From the NCBI RefSeq assembly GCF_000003605.2, contig NW_003158733.1, positions 254,646 to 291,713 on the forward strand: a DNA stretch of 37,068 bases. The letters run 5' to 3'. This document shows, piece by piece, positions 21,985 through 34,808 of this stretch. The stretch's first letter is position 1, and every line of letters starts with the position of its first letter. The position numbers and the translations under genes were made by a program. This DNA comes from Saccoglossus kowalevskii (lineage: Eukaryota > Hemichordata > Enteropneusta > Harrimaniidae). The notes beneath the pieces were generated by a model. The model was not told the DNA's origin. It searched no databases and saw only the letters and a program-made list of their open reading frames with translations.

Positions 21985-24070
21985 TTATTTAACTAAAGCA
22001 CGGAATGTGCAAACTAAATGCTACCTTATTTATTTCGTACCAGGTGTTGATATCCATAATATACACAGGTGTGTATTCAATATGCTTCCTTATGATATGG
22101 CTATATATCATATCGATATTATTTTATTACATGCGGTATTATTTGGCGGAGACATTTTTTCTTACGTGACCAACACACACATAAAGATAAAGATAGTTTT
22201 TGGCAAGTCTAGCCACAGAATGTTCATCCATGTTGGTTTATTAACCGTAACGATCTTTCATTGCAGTGCTTTTAAACTCATACCGTATTTACGAGGCATG
22301 GTCTTAGTTTTGATACGTGTGTCGGTTGCTATCCACAAAGAGAACAGTAATTCTTAAGTCGACTATGAGACGTATGTCGCCGCCAGGTCATAAAGTATAG
22401 AGGTTTACACAGCGTGTTTGTTTAACGTTGATATAATTCAAACATCTAGCTAATTCAAAGTCGAAAACATATGGTCAGTCTCTCTGTTGATCTGTCTCAG
22501 TCTTAATCGTAACCAATCTTAAGTGAAAATGAGTGAATTTGGTTTCAATGTTCTGAGAGAATAACACCAGGAAATTAGTTCATTAAACTTGATGATTGGG
22601 CAGTGTTGCTTAAAGCCTAGTTAGATAGGTAGACAACTGAAATACAGACTGTTAAAAAAACATAACTGACCTTCAGAAATTCGCCCACATATTATAGATA
22701 TGCGGGGATAATAAAGCGCAGTGGCCTAAAATTGAACCATGTGGCACAATAATTCAAATATCAGTCAATTCCGATTCATTGCCATCTAATTAAACAAATT
22801 ATTTACGCATACATAGACAAGCAACTGGTTTCCACGACCATATCATACAGGTTTAGACAATACAAGTGAATGCGAAAATAAGATATAATTCCTTGCCGAG
22901 ACTTAGAAGAACAGACCCAACGATATTTTCCTTGTCAATGTTCTAAGAGCTCAACAAGTGTACTTTTACAAGAGTGTGCCTAGCACGGGAGCCATATTGA
23001 TTACGGAATAACTAGCTTGGTCTGTCTGTGGTTTATTTGTAGTAAATAGGAAAAACACTTGCTCGTTTCCATGAAGATGAATGCTGACATTTGCCGACCC
23101 TTGTTATTACACCTTATGCCCAATATTGTTACGCTGGTTAGTCAAAATGCAGTAACGTGGAAGACATAAAACCCATTTATTGATTGTGGGTAAATTATAC
23201 TGAATTTAATAACTGACCTTAAGTTCCACCGTGAGAATAGAGATTTCCCAAATCATTACGAGGTAAATGCATTCCCAGCTTTGGTTTCACAACATTTGGG
23301 AACATTTGAAAATATAATGCGAGAAATCATTCATTGTCAAGATAACAAATTGTCGCCCGAGTACTGCCAGGGGAAACACATTGGCTGCAAAAGATATAAA
23401 CAAGAAAGGACTAGCACGCTTTTTACTCGAAAAGTAAATTGAGACTGAAGTACATCACCAAATTGAATCAAGAAATTTCAGCTCCGTGGCAGTGGCTAGT
23501 TGAATTGGAACGATGAAATGGCATGCAATTCTCTGCTAGGCAATTAGTTGCGGTTCTTAGATTTTTCGTCCTTATTTAAGATAAATGTTGTAGACGGTGG
23601 CGGGATTATAAAGGTCGTAGCTTGACTTTATGATTCCTACATACATCTGTCACATCAGCAACAGAGTTGTACATACAGTTTTGATGCCAACTGCTAAGGA
23701 TTACACACAATATTCGACAAGTTCCGATTTCAATGGTCGATGTTTACCATAGCAGTGGTGGCGGCACAGGGTGGCGACCGCAAACAAATGTTGGAAGTGT
23801 TGCTCCCTAAATCAAGCTGAAACCCTTGTATTTCAGCAAAATTTGCTACTCAAAATGCAGGAAATAGCGTTTCAGAGGGTCTCATTTGTGAATGTGAACA
23901 GGTTTGAGAATACACAAAGTATGTATCACTGTTGTTTCGTGAAACTTTTTATTGTTTGAACGCTCGAATACAAATGAATTACCATATTCATTATTTTAAT
24001 GAAATTTAATGTGATGTAATGCTTTACTTCTATCAAAGTTTAACTTATGAATGCAGTAAATGTTAATATA
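21985..24070. other. AT-rich non-coding stretch
   Basis: The longest frame in the window, 22007-22357 (116 codons), opens on GTG just after the gap and has scattered hydrophobic residues but no domain I recognise. The frame at 23771-23959 likewise has no signature. I see no repeats of note. Confidence 0.5.
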
Positions 24071-24110
24071 CGTTTACGAACCCTCGCTACGACGAATAGG
24101 GTCGTAAACG
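24071..24110. repeat. 40-nt perfect-stem hairpin
   Basis: CGTTTACGAACCCT pairs with AGGGTCGTAAACG: 13 matching pairs with one bulged A, around a 13-base loop. The stem is GC-richer than its surroundings. It could be a terminator-like structure, a transposon end or a binding site; no neighbouring feature distinguishes these. Confidence 0.7.
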
Positions 24111-25327
24111 AATACGACCGATCAAGACTGAGCAAGTAATTGAAATATGAGTATTGTTTAAAACCAGGAGTATCCAGACTAGCTACTCAAGTGTTACTAA
24201 GTAATCGTAACTTAAAATGTTGAAAGACGTGTCATTATATTACTTATATTACTTAAAACTAGTATTTTAACGACATAACAAATTTTAATTTCGCTTTCAT
24301 GTTTGTCTAGTCCATTGAAATGTTCACTGAGATCCTCGCACAAATATTACGTATGTGTATATATATATATTTAACGTTGAATACAAAGTTCATAGTATAG
24401 TTTCAACTTTAATTGCTGATTTTATGTTTGCGGTAGCTATTCCTCAGAAATATGAATATCCTACCCAAACATCATTTGGTCAGAGTATGGCGCCAATCCC
24501 ACTGGGTGATCGTAAAGGTTACTACTGACGAAAATTGCGAATTGAAGCGAATTGTGAACAAATGCGCCACTGAATACACTTAATATTCATATTACCTTGG
24601 TGATGCCACAAAAATCTACACTGAGCTTCTCTTTGACTGCGAGCCGAACGTTTTAACAATTTATATCGTTTTCTTAGATTAAATTGATTGAACATTCACC
24701 TTGGCACAATCTCCAGTCTACTCAAATTAAACGCTTTGTACCTGACCTAGATTAAACCCACGCTAAGACTATTCTGTCATAGGTCATAGCGAGCGTTGAT
24801 GATACTAATATTCTACACTTATTCGCGTTCGAACAGTAACCACGAAACATTGAAAACGCACTGGCGCTCCTTCCCCCTCACATACACATTATCTACTTCA
24901 TTATATAATAATACCACTATTAACATATCACCGTTATCATTAAAGGTAACAACAAGGTTATTTAATTAATTATTGATCCCTAATCTTTTTATATTGTGTT
25001 TTTATGTCAATTATACAGTATACTGCAAATACAGTTAATAATAAAAATTGTTTCATTAGGTCTTGGATGTTGAGTGAGTGACGTATATACAAAGTATCAA
25101 GCAAGGTTGGATTAATACCATTTTCACATATAAAAATAGACAGAAATGCACTATTTGTGTCGTGTCGCTTACGCTATTGTGATGTATATTTCAAATTGTA
25201 TTAGAATAGAAAGCAGAATCGAAGATCTGTTTCAAATATTACAACGAGTGCAAAATCGTTTCATGCAGTAGGGCTCGCCACTCCATGTCCGATAATCTCG
25301 ACAGCCAGTACGATCTATTTCCCGTTT

Positions 25328-25335
25328 TGACGTCA
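25328..25335. promoter_or_regulatory. Full CRE palindrome
   Basis: TGACGTCA in the context GTTTTGACGTCACTGC. No promoter companion was recognised. Confidence 0.3.
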
Positions 25336-25638
25336 CTGCTGGATTTTTCTAATAAAATATATAATTCTGAATTTTATGTGAAGCGCGAATTACAGCAACA
25401 TAGCCCAAATATTTACCACATCCATATCTTGCAATGAACATGTCAGGGAAAGTTATCGGACGGTAGTAAATATTGAGCAGGGTTCAACCGTGTATGTGGG
25501 TCTGAAGCTCTTAGTGAAGTTTAACGATTTCCTGACCAAAGGTCGCTGCATGATGCCTACATAATAGTATACGACTATTAATACACAGAGCTCGACAAGA
25601 TGACGAAAATCGAACATTTTGAACAATGAATATATAAA

Positions 25639-25652
25639 CGCATATATATGCG
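25639..25652. repeat. 14-bp palindrome CGCATATATATGCG
   Basis: Perfect palindrome with CGC/GCG ends around an alternating AT core. It does not extend. Role unknown. Confidence 0.5.
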
Positions 25653-26051
25653 ATTCAAAGCCATCTTTGTTATTAAAAAAGCAACGTAATGCAGATCAAT
25701 ATATATAGATACAGGATTATTTGTTTGATAAACGGAAGTACTGTAACACATTGGGTTTTGTACGTATTATCATGTCATTGCGTTATTGTCATCACAAATA
25801 CTAGAAAATATCCAATCGATCACGATGTGATAACAATGTATGCCTTATCAAATCAGCTAGCCACGTTCATTGAAACTATATTGTAAAGCACAACACATGA
25901 AAATGGCGCTCGATAACTTTCCCGCTACAGTTAAATTGGGTTGATTACAGTAGTTTGAGCTGTGAGCAACGTTTTCTTACTTCTTTTGCTGACTTTGCTA
26001 TCAACGTAATTGACATAACTTATGACTCCGCTTGTTAGATTGTTTACCCAC

Positions 26052-26080
26052 CAGATATATATATCTGCATGATTAATCAT
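26052..26080. repeat. Two adjacent perfect palindromes
   Basis: A 16-bp palindrome, CAGATATATATATCTG (26052-26067), is followed after one base by a 12-bp palindrome, ATGATTAATCAT (26069-26080). The second contains GATTAATC, two overlapping TAAT-type homeodomain cores. Adjacent palindromes could be a composite binding site, but AT-rich DNA makes them easy to produce. Confidence 0.45.
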
Positions 26081-29000
26081 TAGCTTTCAATGCCACAGGA
26101 TACATCGTATATGCATCACGGCATTTTCTATCAGTGATAAACATGATCGCCTGGCAACTAATATTGAAATTGCAAATGGAAAAAGGTGTGTACGATGTAA
26201 TACTGTATGCACTTAAATTAATTAGTTGTCTACACTTCTGTAGCGTATCTGATTGCTGGATTGGATATTAATACTAACTATTGATAATATCACTAATTTG
26301 TTTTCTTGGACAGGTATAAGGTCGTAGACTATTCTCATTCCATGTCCGCCGAATTGAGTTGGCGTGACGTCCGTCTCAACAATCTAAGAGTCCGTAACGC
26401 TTTGTGTTAGAGAGATAGAAATATTTTGTTTTGATGGATCACTAGTGACAATATTTATTTTGGAAATATAAGTATATGATTTGTATCGAACAGAGACTTC
26501 AAGGCTAGTACATATAAGAACATATCATTAAGTGATAACAGATTCACATGCAATGTACTCTAGACTATCAGCTGTTTATTTGGCGCAGTGTACACGATTT
26601 TCTTGTTTCATTTTTATTGATGCAGTATTTTAGAACAATACATCATTTTTAACACCCAATGATTTTCTACGATGACAAAATTAAACAAAACTGGTTTCAC
26701 TGTTTTTTTTGTTTTCAATAATGTTGAGACTGAACGGAGAATGATTTGTAGTGTTGTTTACATTCTTAACATGATTAGTGGACTGTTTTACCAGTTGCCG
26801 ACGTCACACGTAAAACACGTTTTCCGCTTGGACAGATTAACAAGCGTTCGAGAGCATATTGCACGCTAATACTCTTATAGATATGTCACGGTTCAGTTGT
26901 TGCGAATTCCAATTTTAGACTATATATCTTTCTCCAGTCACTCGTCATCTGTAGACTTGTTGGATGTGCCATACATTTGCATCCATATCATTGTGGAAAA
27001 GGTCACGGAAACAGCGATTACAAAGATGTTACTTTAGCTCTGTTTTTCAATAATTCACATACGAACGTAAGGCATGTCAAAGCATTCTAATATATAGAAG
27101 CAAAACAAATTCACCACAACATTGATTGAAATAACGAACCTAATATATTATATAGTTCAAATTATGCCGCGGGGAGTACGGTGTGTGTTCATTAGAGTTT
27201 TGTCTGTTCGTATATTATTTTTTCCTACATGCAAATATATTTGTCATACTGTGCGAATAGTACATAACAACTGAATATCACGTGACTTTGTGAAAATGCT
27301 ATGAACTACAAAATGAAAGAAAAATATGTGACAATGCATTGCTGCTATAAAATAGATTGAGGCGAATTCAAATTAGTGTAGGACTTTTTTTATTGGAACG
27401 TTTTATGATTCGCAGACAGTGCACCATCCTACTGTGATCCATACCTGTACGCGATCATTGCACATAATTACAGTTGTTTTATTTTGCTGACGTATTAACA
27501 TGAACTGTTTCGAACTGTTACATATCACCCTATTCAAACACTAATAATTGTCGCCATGTTTTACATTGTCGCTTACGAAAACATGGCATGAATGAAACAC
27601 ACAAACAAATAAGTTTACAAATGCTTATTTTGAGCAACATAAACATACAAGTATTGATCTTTATTATAAATTATTGACATCTTTAAAAACCTATTCCCGT
27701 TACAATTATGAATATCTATTCATCGTTGACGATTTTCGAAAGTGGATAACTAGGTAGTCCATATTTGTCAAAATGCACAAGTATCCATCCGTTTATTGAT
27801 TGGAGCCATTATTGGATGATGTGATATCTAAACAATGACCTTAATCTAATAACTCTTACAGTAGAATATAAACATAACGTTTTAAGCTCAACTTGCAAGC
27901 CATTTGCAAATGCTGTGTTTATTTGGTTGCTGTGCTACCATCTTGAGACGTTTTATTAAAATGGTCAGATGTACTTCATATCCTATTATTCTATTCAATC
28001 CGCCAATGATGCCTCGCATACAAATCCACATTAATCAATATGCCTACAATTCAGCCATCATCCTACACTTTGTATATGTACCATGTCTCCCAAACCTCCC
28101 GTATTGACTCTCTCAACACAATTATCACTTTGAGTGACATCTCTTATAAATTGTCAACCACATAAATAGATAAATGTACCGCTGTTGGAAATTAGTTTGC
28201 CTTAATTCCCTGACCTTACGTTGTATAATATACTATTTATATGAGCACTGTGACCCGAAGTGTCATGTTTCATAATCCTTGCATGGTTTCGAAATAATAA
28301 TAAAATATCATAATACTAAGAACAGCGGGTTTAAGGTAACGAATTACAGTATTATAAGTGGATTAGACTTGCTGACTAGCATATGTTCATGTCAATGATC
28401 AATTAAAAATGTTCGGCTGGTAGTGAAATTCGATTCTTCATTTTATCACACGTGGTATGATTTGAGCTATACGGGAACTAAGAATCTTCACTTGCTCACA
28501 TAGTGTGTGTGTGTGCCATTTTTGTGTAATCTGACACGTACAAACTGAGGTACGATGTAAAATAGAAGTAAAAAGGGAAACGATATTCAATCAACGGAAA
28601 ATTCACAAATCCAAGACTCACAAACTAATGACTGACAATCAAAAAGAACATTACGTAAATAGGCAAATCATGAAGTGATGTCAGGTGATTCGAATAGACT
28701 CATGCTGATCCACATAAGACACCCGCTAAATATCACTTCGTTACTTAGATAATCATGTGGCTTCTGTTTGAAATATGGGGGTAAGGAATATCATAATTTA
28801 TCGTGATTTTGCAGAAATGACAAATCACAATAATTTTGCACAAAAACCTGATAAAACATAGTACATCAATATATAATACTATTATTAATAATATAGTTTG
28901 TATATAATGTACGAAAACGTAGGACAGTCAGCCATTTAAACTTATTCGTATATTATAGTAAAAAGAACGTGATTTTCTCATTGACATAGAAAATAGGCAT

Positions 29001-31206
29001 ATGTGAACATTGCCCATCCTCTATTGTGTGGGAATTGAATTGAAGCATTTTATTTATTAAATGTCTTCGTTGAGTATGGGGTTAATAAATAACAAACAAT
29101 TAAAATATTTGTAAACCTGTTCCGGGGTTGTTTCAAGGGTTAAATTCATTAAACACGGGAGAACAGTATAAATGCATTGAATACTGCCCATAGAAGAATT
29201 AAATACATTTTCAGATGTGATGCATTTCACAAACGTTGAAGACGTCGCATGGGACCCACATTGTAGACGACGCGCTGTGACTTTTGCTATATATTGATTT
29301 GTGTTGATGATATTGTATATATCCAATTCTTTCACACGACGACACCAAGAGACAATAGAATGAATGTTATTCTGCGAATGAGGTTATTCAGTGGATCACA
29401 TTACCTTACATTTGACAGATGCAAATGACATAAGACGACTAAGTGATTTGCCGGAGTTGACAATGTAAATGTGGGTTGAATTTACCAGAGTTATAATAAT
29501 AGCTAAATTGTGTATGTATATGACATCTAAACGAACAGATACTTAAGATGAAGTTACTATATCTACGTTGCCATGAGTGCTTGATCTGGGTCTATTCTCA
29601 AGAGGACTTTGAGTATATTATTTTTCATCATAATCATAATACCCACACAAACTATTAATTCTCCTGTATTTGTAGTATATAGCGTTCCCCCTTATGTAAT
29701 ATTGATCAATCTTAATTCATTACCTCAGATTGTTAAGAAAACGTCTGCAACCAAAATCGATAACACCTCCATGTCATGTAATATAGTACTCGAGCTGATT
29801 TTTGAAACTGGACAAATTGATTAATTTCCCCGAGAACGATTCATGAGGTAATATGTTTAATAGCTCTATAAAATATGGCCTCAATAAAGCATAACCAGTT
29901 CGTCGTGCGAGTAATGTCTGAAACATCTTAAATAGACGAATCTCATTTTACCACAGAAAATGATTGATGTGTTATCAATGTCTTGCAATGTTGCTAGCTT
30001 TCTTAGTAATGAACACTCGTAAATAACGAGAGAAGTAACTTAAAACGAATTTAATTTGTAATTGCTCCAAAATACAATCGACCGACATAGTTACTCAAAA
30101 ATGTGTGTGGTGAGCATCCTTGACCTGCTTGACTCGCAAGATTACTGCTTTCAGGGAATAGGTGCTTTTCAACCTGATTACTTAATAGGCAACATTTCGG
30201 AAACTGACTGATTTCACGCGAGATAGTGTCAATTAGCATAGGTTTCACATCGATGTTTTGTTTGACCCATTGCCTTCCAACTTGTCACCTTATAGAATCA
30301 CAGACGCCATTTATATTATTATCAAGTAATCATTTTATTCGTGTACGTAATAGACGTAGAGTCATTTCAAACATATTTCACGATTTTATAACTCGATGAT
30401 TTGATTTGAAAACTCTTAATACTTATCCTAAAAGAAATTTCCTGTTCTTTAGATGTATCATTGTGCATAGATTATATACATACTGTTTTTGTTGGAACAC
30501 TGAAACGCACAGAAATACGCCATGTGCTCCTGCAATTGAATTAGGTTTGAATGTCTTTTTCGCTCGTCTGTATTGTTCTAACTGCCGGCTAACATTTTAT
30601 AGCGGACGGTTTTCCTTCAGCATTTACAAGGAAATTACTCTTATGTTTCATTTCCAAACAGTACCGGTTCACTAGTGTCTTTATTCACATCGATACCCAT
30701 TTGCCGATCACATCACTCAAGTTAAAAGTCCAACGTTACCCTCACTATTTAAAAATTGTGTATTTTGTTTTCGCATCAACATCCCGGATTCTCGAATCAA
30801 CGATTTTCATATCGACGGGCAGTGTGAATGTGACTCCACCGAATGAGCTAAGCAGGTGGTTGAAAGCAACATGTCGCTTGCTACAATATGTACATGAATG
30901 AAGTGCTATTTTTACAGGTCATTGGCACATTCATTGACCGCTGCCCTTCTATAGAAAAGAAGTAACGTAACACACGTACATCGTGCTAAAATACAACTCG
31001 AGGGATGCAAAGACACGCACAAAACTCACCAGATATTAAGTAGTAGTTATAGTGACGTCGTCGGCCCTGTGGGCTGTATTTTAACTGTCAGTAGTTTGTA
31101 AGACCGTGTATGTTATGATTGTCTGTATTCAGTATCTTTACTCAAAGAAAACTGAGCAATAATCTGAATGATAAATAATCTAATCGTTGTGATGCCAGCG
31201 TTTATC
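26081..31206. other. Long AT-rich non-coding stretch
   Basis: No gene is recognised over about 5 kb. Frames of 60-92 codons are scattered on both strands (for example 29057-29335 minus and 30406-30675 plus) with no domain signature or consistent direction. A short (TG)n lies near 28503. CACGTG occurs near 27278 and 28449. This could be intergenic DNA or a long intron. Confidence 0.5.
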
Positions 31207-31246
31207 ATTAGCCCACAGTTCCTCTATAGAGGGACTGTGATTAGCC
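31207..31246. repeat. 26-bp palindrome flanked by 7-bp direct repeats
   Basis: ATTAGCC occurs at 31207-31213 and again at 31240-31246. Between them, 31214-31239 is a palindrome in which CACAGT pairs with ACTGTG and CCTCTATAGAGG is perfect; the only imperfect pair is one T opposite G. A palindromic core bounded by identical 7-bp direct repeats has the geometry of a tiny foldback insertion with target-site duplication, though it is very short for a transposon. It lies within a 61-codon ATG frame (31168-31353) whose product I do not recognise. Confidence 0.65.
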
Positions 31247-31552
31247 ATATATTATCTGAAATGAAGATTAGGATTAAGACATCTTGGGAAGCAGATTATA
31301 GCGTTTACCGGGAGGGTCGTTTGTCGGAGTTTTACAAAAGGAGGACATGTTAACTGTAGCGATGATTAATGGACGATGATTACTACCGTCATTTATCAAG
31401 TTTTAAATATCATCCTACATCAAAGTTGCCATTTCAATAACGAGTATATATATGATATCGTATATATTACAACATCATGACGTTATTTTGTTAACATTTG
31501 TTACAATATACACGGAAAAAATGGCTGTTAGGAGGAGCTCTAAATGTATCGT

Positions 31553-31749
31553 CACGTGATGAGGCACGTGATGGCGATATGTTTTAAGCGTGGGATCACG
31601 TGGGAATTATCAGGTTTACGGCATATAAAAACCTTATTATTAATTTCATGCACTATGTGGTTGAAAGTGCAGTGGTCGCTGGAAACTTCGAATAGAATCG
31701 CCTCATGGTTAGAGGAACCATTGCTAATTATAATTTTGTACGCGTAAGC
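31553..31749 (+). promoter_or_regulatory. Candidate promoter: three CACGTG boxes upstream of a TATA box
   Basis: CACGTG occurs at 31553-31558, 31565-31570 and 31597-31602. The first two are 12 bases apart, about one helical turn, and the outer ones 44 apart. TATAAAAA follows at 31624-31631. A start near 31655 is predicted from the TATA spacing. GCGTAAGC, with GT at 31744, could be a 5' splice donor for a short first exon; no open frame of significant length lies in it. CACGTG is bound by bHLH-zip factors such as USF, MITF/TFE and Myc/Max. There is no transcript evidence. Confidence 0.35.
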
Positions 31750-32872
31750 CAGAAGTTACACATGTTTCAATCGAAATGTCTTGGTTTCGTTCGTGAGCAA
31801 ATATAAAATCTACTGTAAATGTGAATGTATAATCGGGTATTTATCGATCCAGGAATTTCGAAATCACCCCGCGACGCACTGTGTCCGATAAAGATGCAAA
31901 AGAACTGACAAAAGTAATTAATACAATTATATGTTAATTAATATTTAGAGTATCAGTGTATATTTATTATTTGTACATTTCACGTAGAATACAAAAAAGG
32001 AAAATTAGAGGAGATCTCCGCCTATTCGCCTAGAATTACACAAATATAGCACACGGCTCGTTATAATGACCGGATATTTGTAGCAGACCCCATCAAACAA
32101 CATACAGTAATATATGCAGTAGGAGATAATCATTCAAACACGTGATATATGTATGAGATCAAAGGTCATATAGTTTGCAGCGTTACAAACACAGATCAAT
32201 TCTGCAGATGGGACCGGTACACTGCTTGAGTGACAACCATTTTATAGAATAATATATTATTTTGTTTGAAATGCTTTGTGATAGGTTTTACTTTAATCCT
32301 GTGCATTCCAGGCATTCCAGGAGTTGTGTACAATTATTTTGCTTGAAGGTTTGTCAAATCAATATCACTGCGGGCGAGTTCTACCTATCAGTAGTAATTG
32401 AATGTGCTATATACTATATTACCATGACGTTGTGGAATCAAACTAAACTCTTCCATTGCAGCATATGTTTAATCCGTTAAATATATATAACTCGTTTTAA
32501 ATCGTGATTAATTTGGTTCGACATTAATGAACGTTATATTAGTTTTGGAACGTGTAATTAAATTACCTTGAACTCAGTGACCCCGAGAACGCCATGTAAT
32601 TTGACTGAATGGCTTCCATCAACTCATGCAACAGTGTAAACTCTCCTAATTGTAACTTGCATCCGAGACGAATGACGGGAGTTCTGTGTTGACGGCATTG
32701 GACAGATGATACTACATAGATCGGGTACCCGCACCACATGTACATTTCCGTACATGATATGATGATGTATATTGCAACTATGCAAAGTTGCATGATGTCA
32801 CGAACATCACCATCAATCCAAAAAGCTATATCATAATTTAAATTTTGTTTTCCGATACAATCTGAATGAAAA
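31750..32872. other. AT-rich non-coding stretch
   Basis: No gene is recognised. The frames 32262-32480 (plus) and 32563-32793 (minus) have no domain. CACGTG occurs near 32140. If the promoter at 31.6 kb and the acceptor at 33.03 kb are real, this would be intron. Confidence 0.5.
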
Positions 32873-33030
32873 TTTTCTTCTCTTTCCGTGTTGCCTAATT
32901 CTGTTCGCTTGTCGCTTTTCTCGTTAATTTTTGTTCTGGTTTACTCTTGTCTGGCGTGTCTGTTCTATTCAAGGGTTGGTTTTATTGTTTGTTTTCATTT
33001 TAATGGTGTGTTGTTTCATTTTGTTTTCAG
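32873..33030 (+). other. T-rich tract ending in a strong 3' splice-site sequence
   Basis: By my count only about 14 of 158 bases are A, a marked strand asymmetry against flanks that are balanced in A and T. The tract ends TTTCATTTTGTTTTCAG at 33030, an excellent polypyrimidine-plus-CAG acceptor. All three frames close soon after the acceptor; the longest open one gives PYDFKITS before a stop, so it could only be a small terminal or non-coding exon. Alternatively it is a T-rich low-complexity region whose end mimics an acceptor. Confidence 0.4.
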
Positions 33031-34412
33031 CCGTACGATTTTAAAATAACATCATAAACGTTATTAAGGCATATTACAAATATATTTCTGGCGCCCTCTC
33101 GCGATTTACCGTGACCATTCACGCTTACAGCACTATGGCAACCAAAAAGGCCATATTTATGAAATGTACTATTTGTATGTTTTATTTACAACCTTAAAAA
33201 GGGAGAAGAAATATTATTACGTAATTTTCCGGGATTTTGTCAAGCTAATCTGTCGTGTGTACATTGACAGAAGTGTGCAATTCAATATATCGATTACGTC
33301 CGGCCTCTCCTGTGTTTGTTTAGTTATATGTATCGTTATGTATTTCCAATAACAGTTGGCGCTACACCGTGCAATACATACGGAATATTCAGGCAAATAG
33401 TATGTATCATTATACTGAAAGAAAGTTGAACATAAGCTTCAAATTAAGTCAACTAATAGCTTTTAATGCGACTCAAGGCCATCCACGGCTTGTCATCAAT
33501 CGCAACCGTCTTTCCAGGTATCAGTTTTCAAAGGGGAGTACCAGCAATACACGGAACAGCCTACCAAGTAACATAGTGTGCGTGATGTTTGCCTTGCCAC
33601 ATTTCCATCGTAGCGGCAACGTATTAGTATACGTGTGTGTGTGCGGTAATTGGGTCTGTGCTAAACATACTTTTCGTTGCACGTACATAGGTGGATATTA
33701 TTGACACAATTAAGCAAGGTAAGGGGGTTATGTTTGGAGCTAACGAGACAAGGCGTGCATGGTAACGAAGTGTTCTCTTCACTTAATTGCAGAATGTCGT
33801 AACGAATTGTAATTGTCAGCAGTAAGTTTGTAGCCGTCTACTGTTTATGTTATGAGTGATTGCGTGTTTTTTGTGTGAAATTAGTTGAATTTCCGTCCGC
33901 ATTCATTCTGTGTCCACTGTACTTGTTAGTACGCTGGTACGCTGGTAGTGCGGCGTTTACCTTGAAACACAAAATAACGACCAGTTGAGTTTACGATCAG
34001 TTGTGAGCATGGTGAATGTTGTGTGTTATGCTTGGCAGTAATTCCCGCCCATAGCCACAGTACGGTAAAGCGGCTTGGCGTGTTTGCCGAGCTACAGTAC
34101 TATTTCCGTATTGTGTACATATTGTGGATAAGCGGTTTATGCAGTTGTCGTGAAACCATAATGTAGTTTTTTTTCCCATTTAATTGTTTGAATCTCTATA
34201 ATTCGGTTTTATTCCCGGATATCAACATATGGCTTGGAGCGAGAGACGCCAACTGAATATTCTTATACGGAGATAAAGGCAATGTGTACATGCTTTAATG
34301 GATGATAGTGCGATCTGATGTGAAAGATGATTATTCTGCGCAAAACATGCAGCGGCTTGTATCATTTTACTCTGATACATCAACATATTTATTACCGAAT
34401 GCAAAATAGGGC

Positions 34413-34434
34413 TAGAAAGCGAGTAGAAAGCGAG
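34413..34434 (+). repeat. Perfect 11-bp tandem duplication
   Basis: TAGAAAGCGAG occurs twice without a gap, followed by a short GA/GT-rich run. It probably arose by slippage. Confidence 0.85.
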
Positions 34435-34790
34435 AGTTAGTGAGTGTGTGTGTCACAAAATATCTATAAGTCACTTAGTTTATAAGTCTCCGGTGTTAAC
34501 ACAGTATCGTTGTATCTTGGAGAAATTGTGCAATGTGCAAATGAAAAACAGCTCAATTAATTGTTTTAAAGGATTTTCTGTAAATTACTTAACTTCTGTA
34601 TTATTGTCATATTACTACCCCTCGAATTTCTTTTGAATGTGATTGTTGCGTTACAGATTGTATCCATGAACGATATTGCATGGAATTCAAATAGCGGATT
34701 AAGTCAGCTAATTTCAGCGTGAAATCTCAGCAAGCTGGTGATACAAAACTATGATGCATTAAAATCGTACACTCCATTTCGGCACACACG

Positions 34791-34808
34791 TATATATATA
34801 TATATATA
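34791..34808. repeat. (TA)9 microsatellite
   Basis: Perfect alternating TA, 18 bases. Confidence 0.9.

Larger units (their letters stand above)
24111..26051. other. AT-rich non-coding stretch
   Basis: No gene is recognised. A (TA)7 run lies at 24358-24371, TGGCGCCA near 24488, a CRE at 25328, and a 14-bp palindrome at 25639. The 65-codon frame 25689-25886 has no motif. Confidence 0.55.

Noticed and set aside
22007..22357. Longest frame in the window, 116 codons
   Set aside because: It opens on GTG right after the assembly gap, has no domain I recognise, and its length is compatible with chance in 37 kb.
31168..31353. 61-codon ATG frame rich in charged residues near its end
   Set aside because: Poor Kozak context, no homologue known to me, and it spans the palindrome with flanking repeats.
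33369..33704. 111-codon frame with several cysteines
   Set aside because: Starts at GTG, the first ATG is 11 codons in, composition looks random, and part of it is a GTGTGT run.
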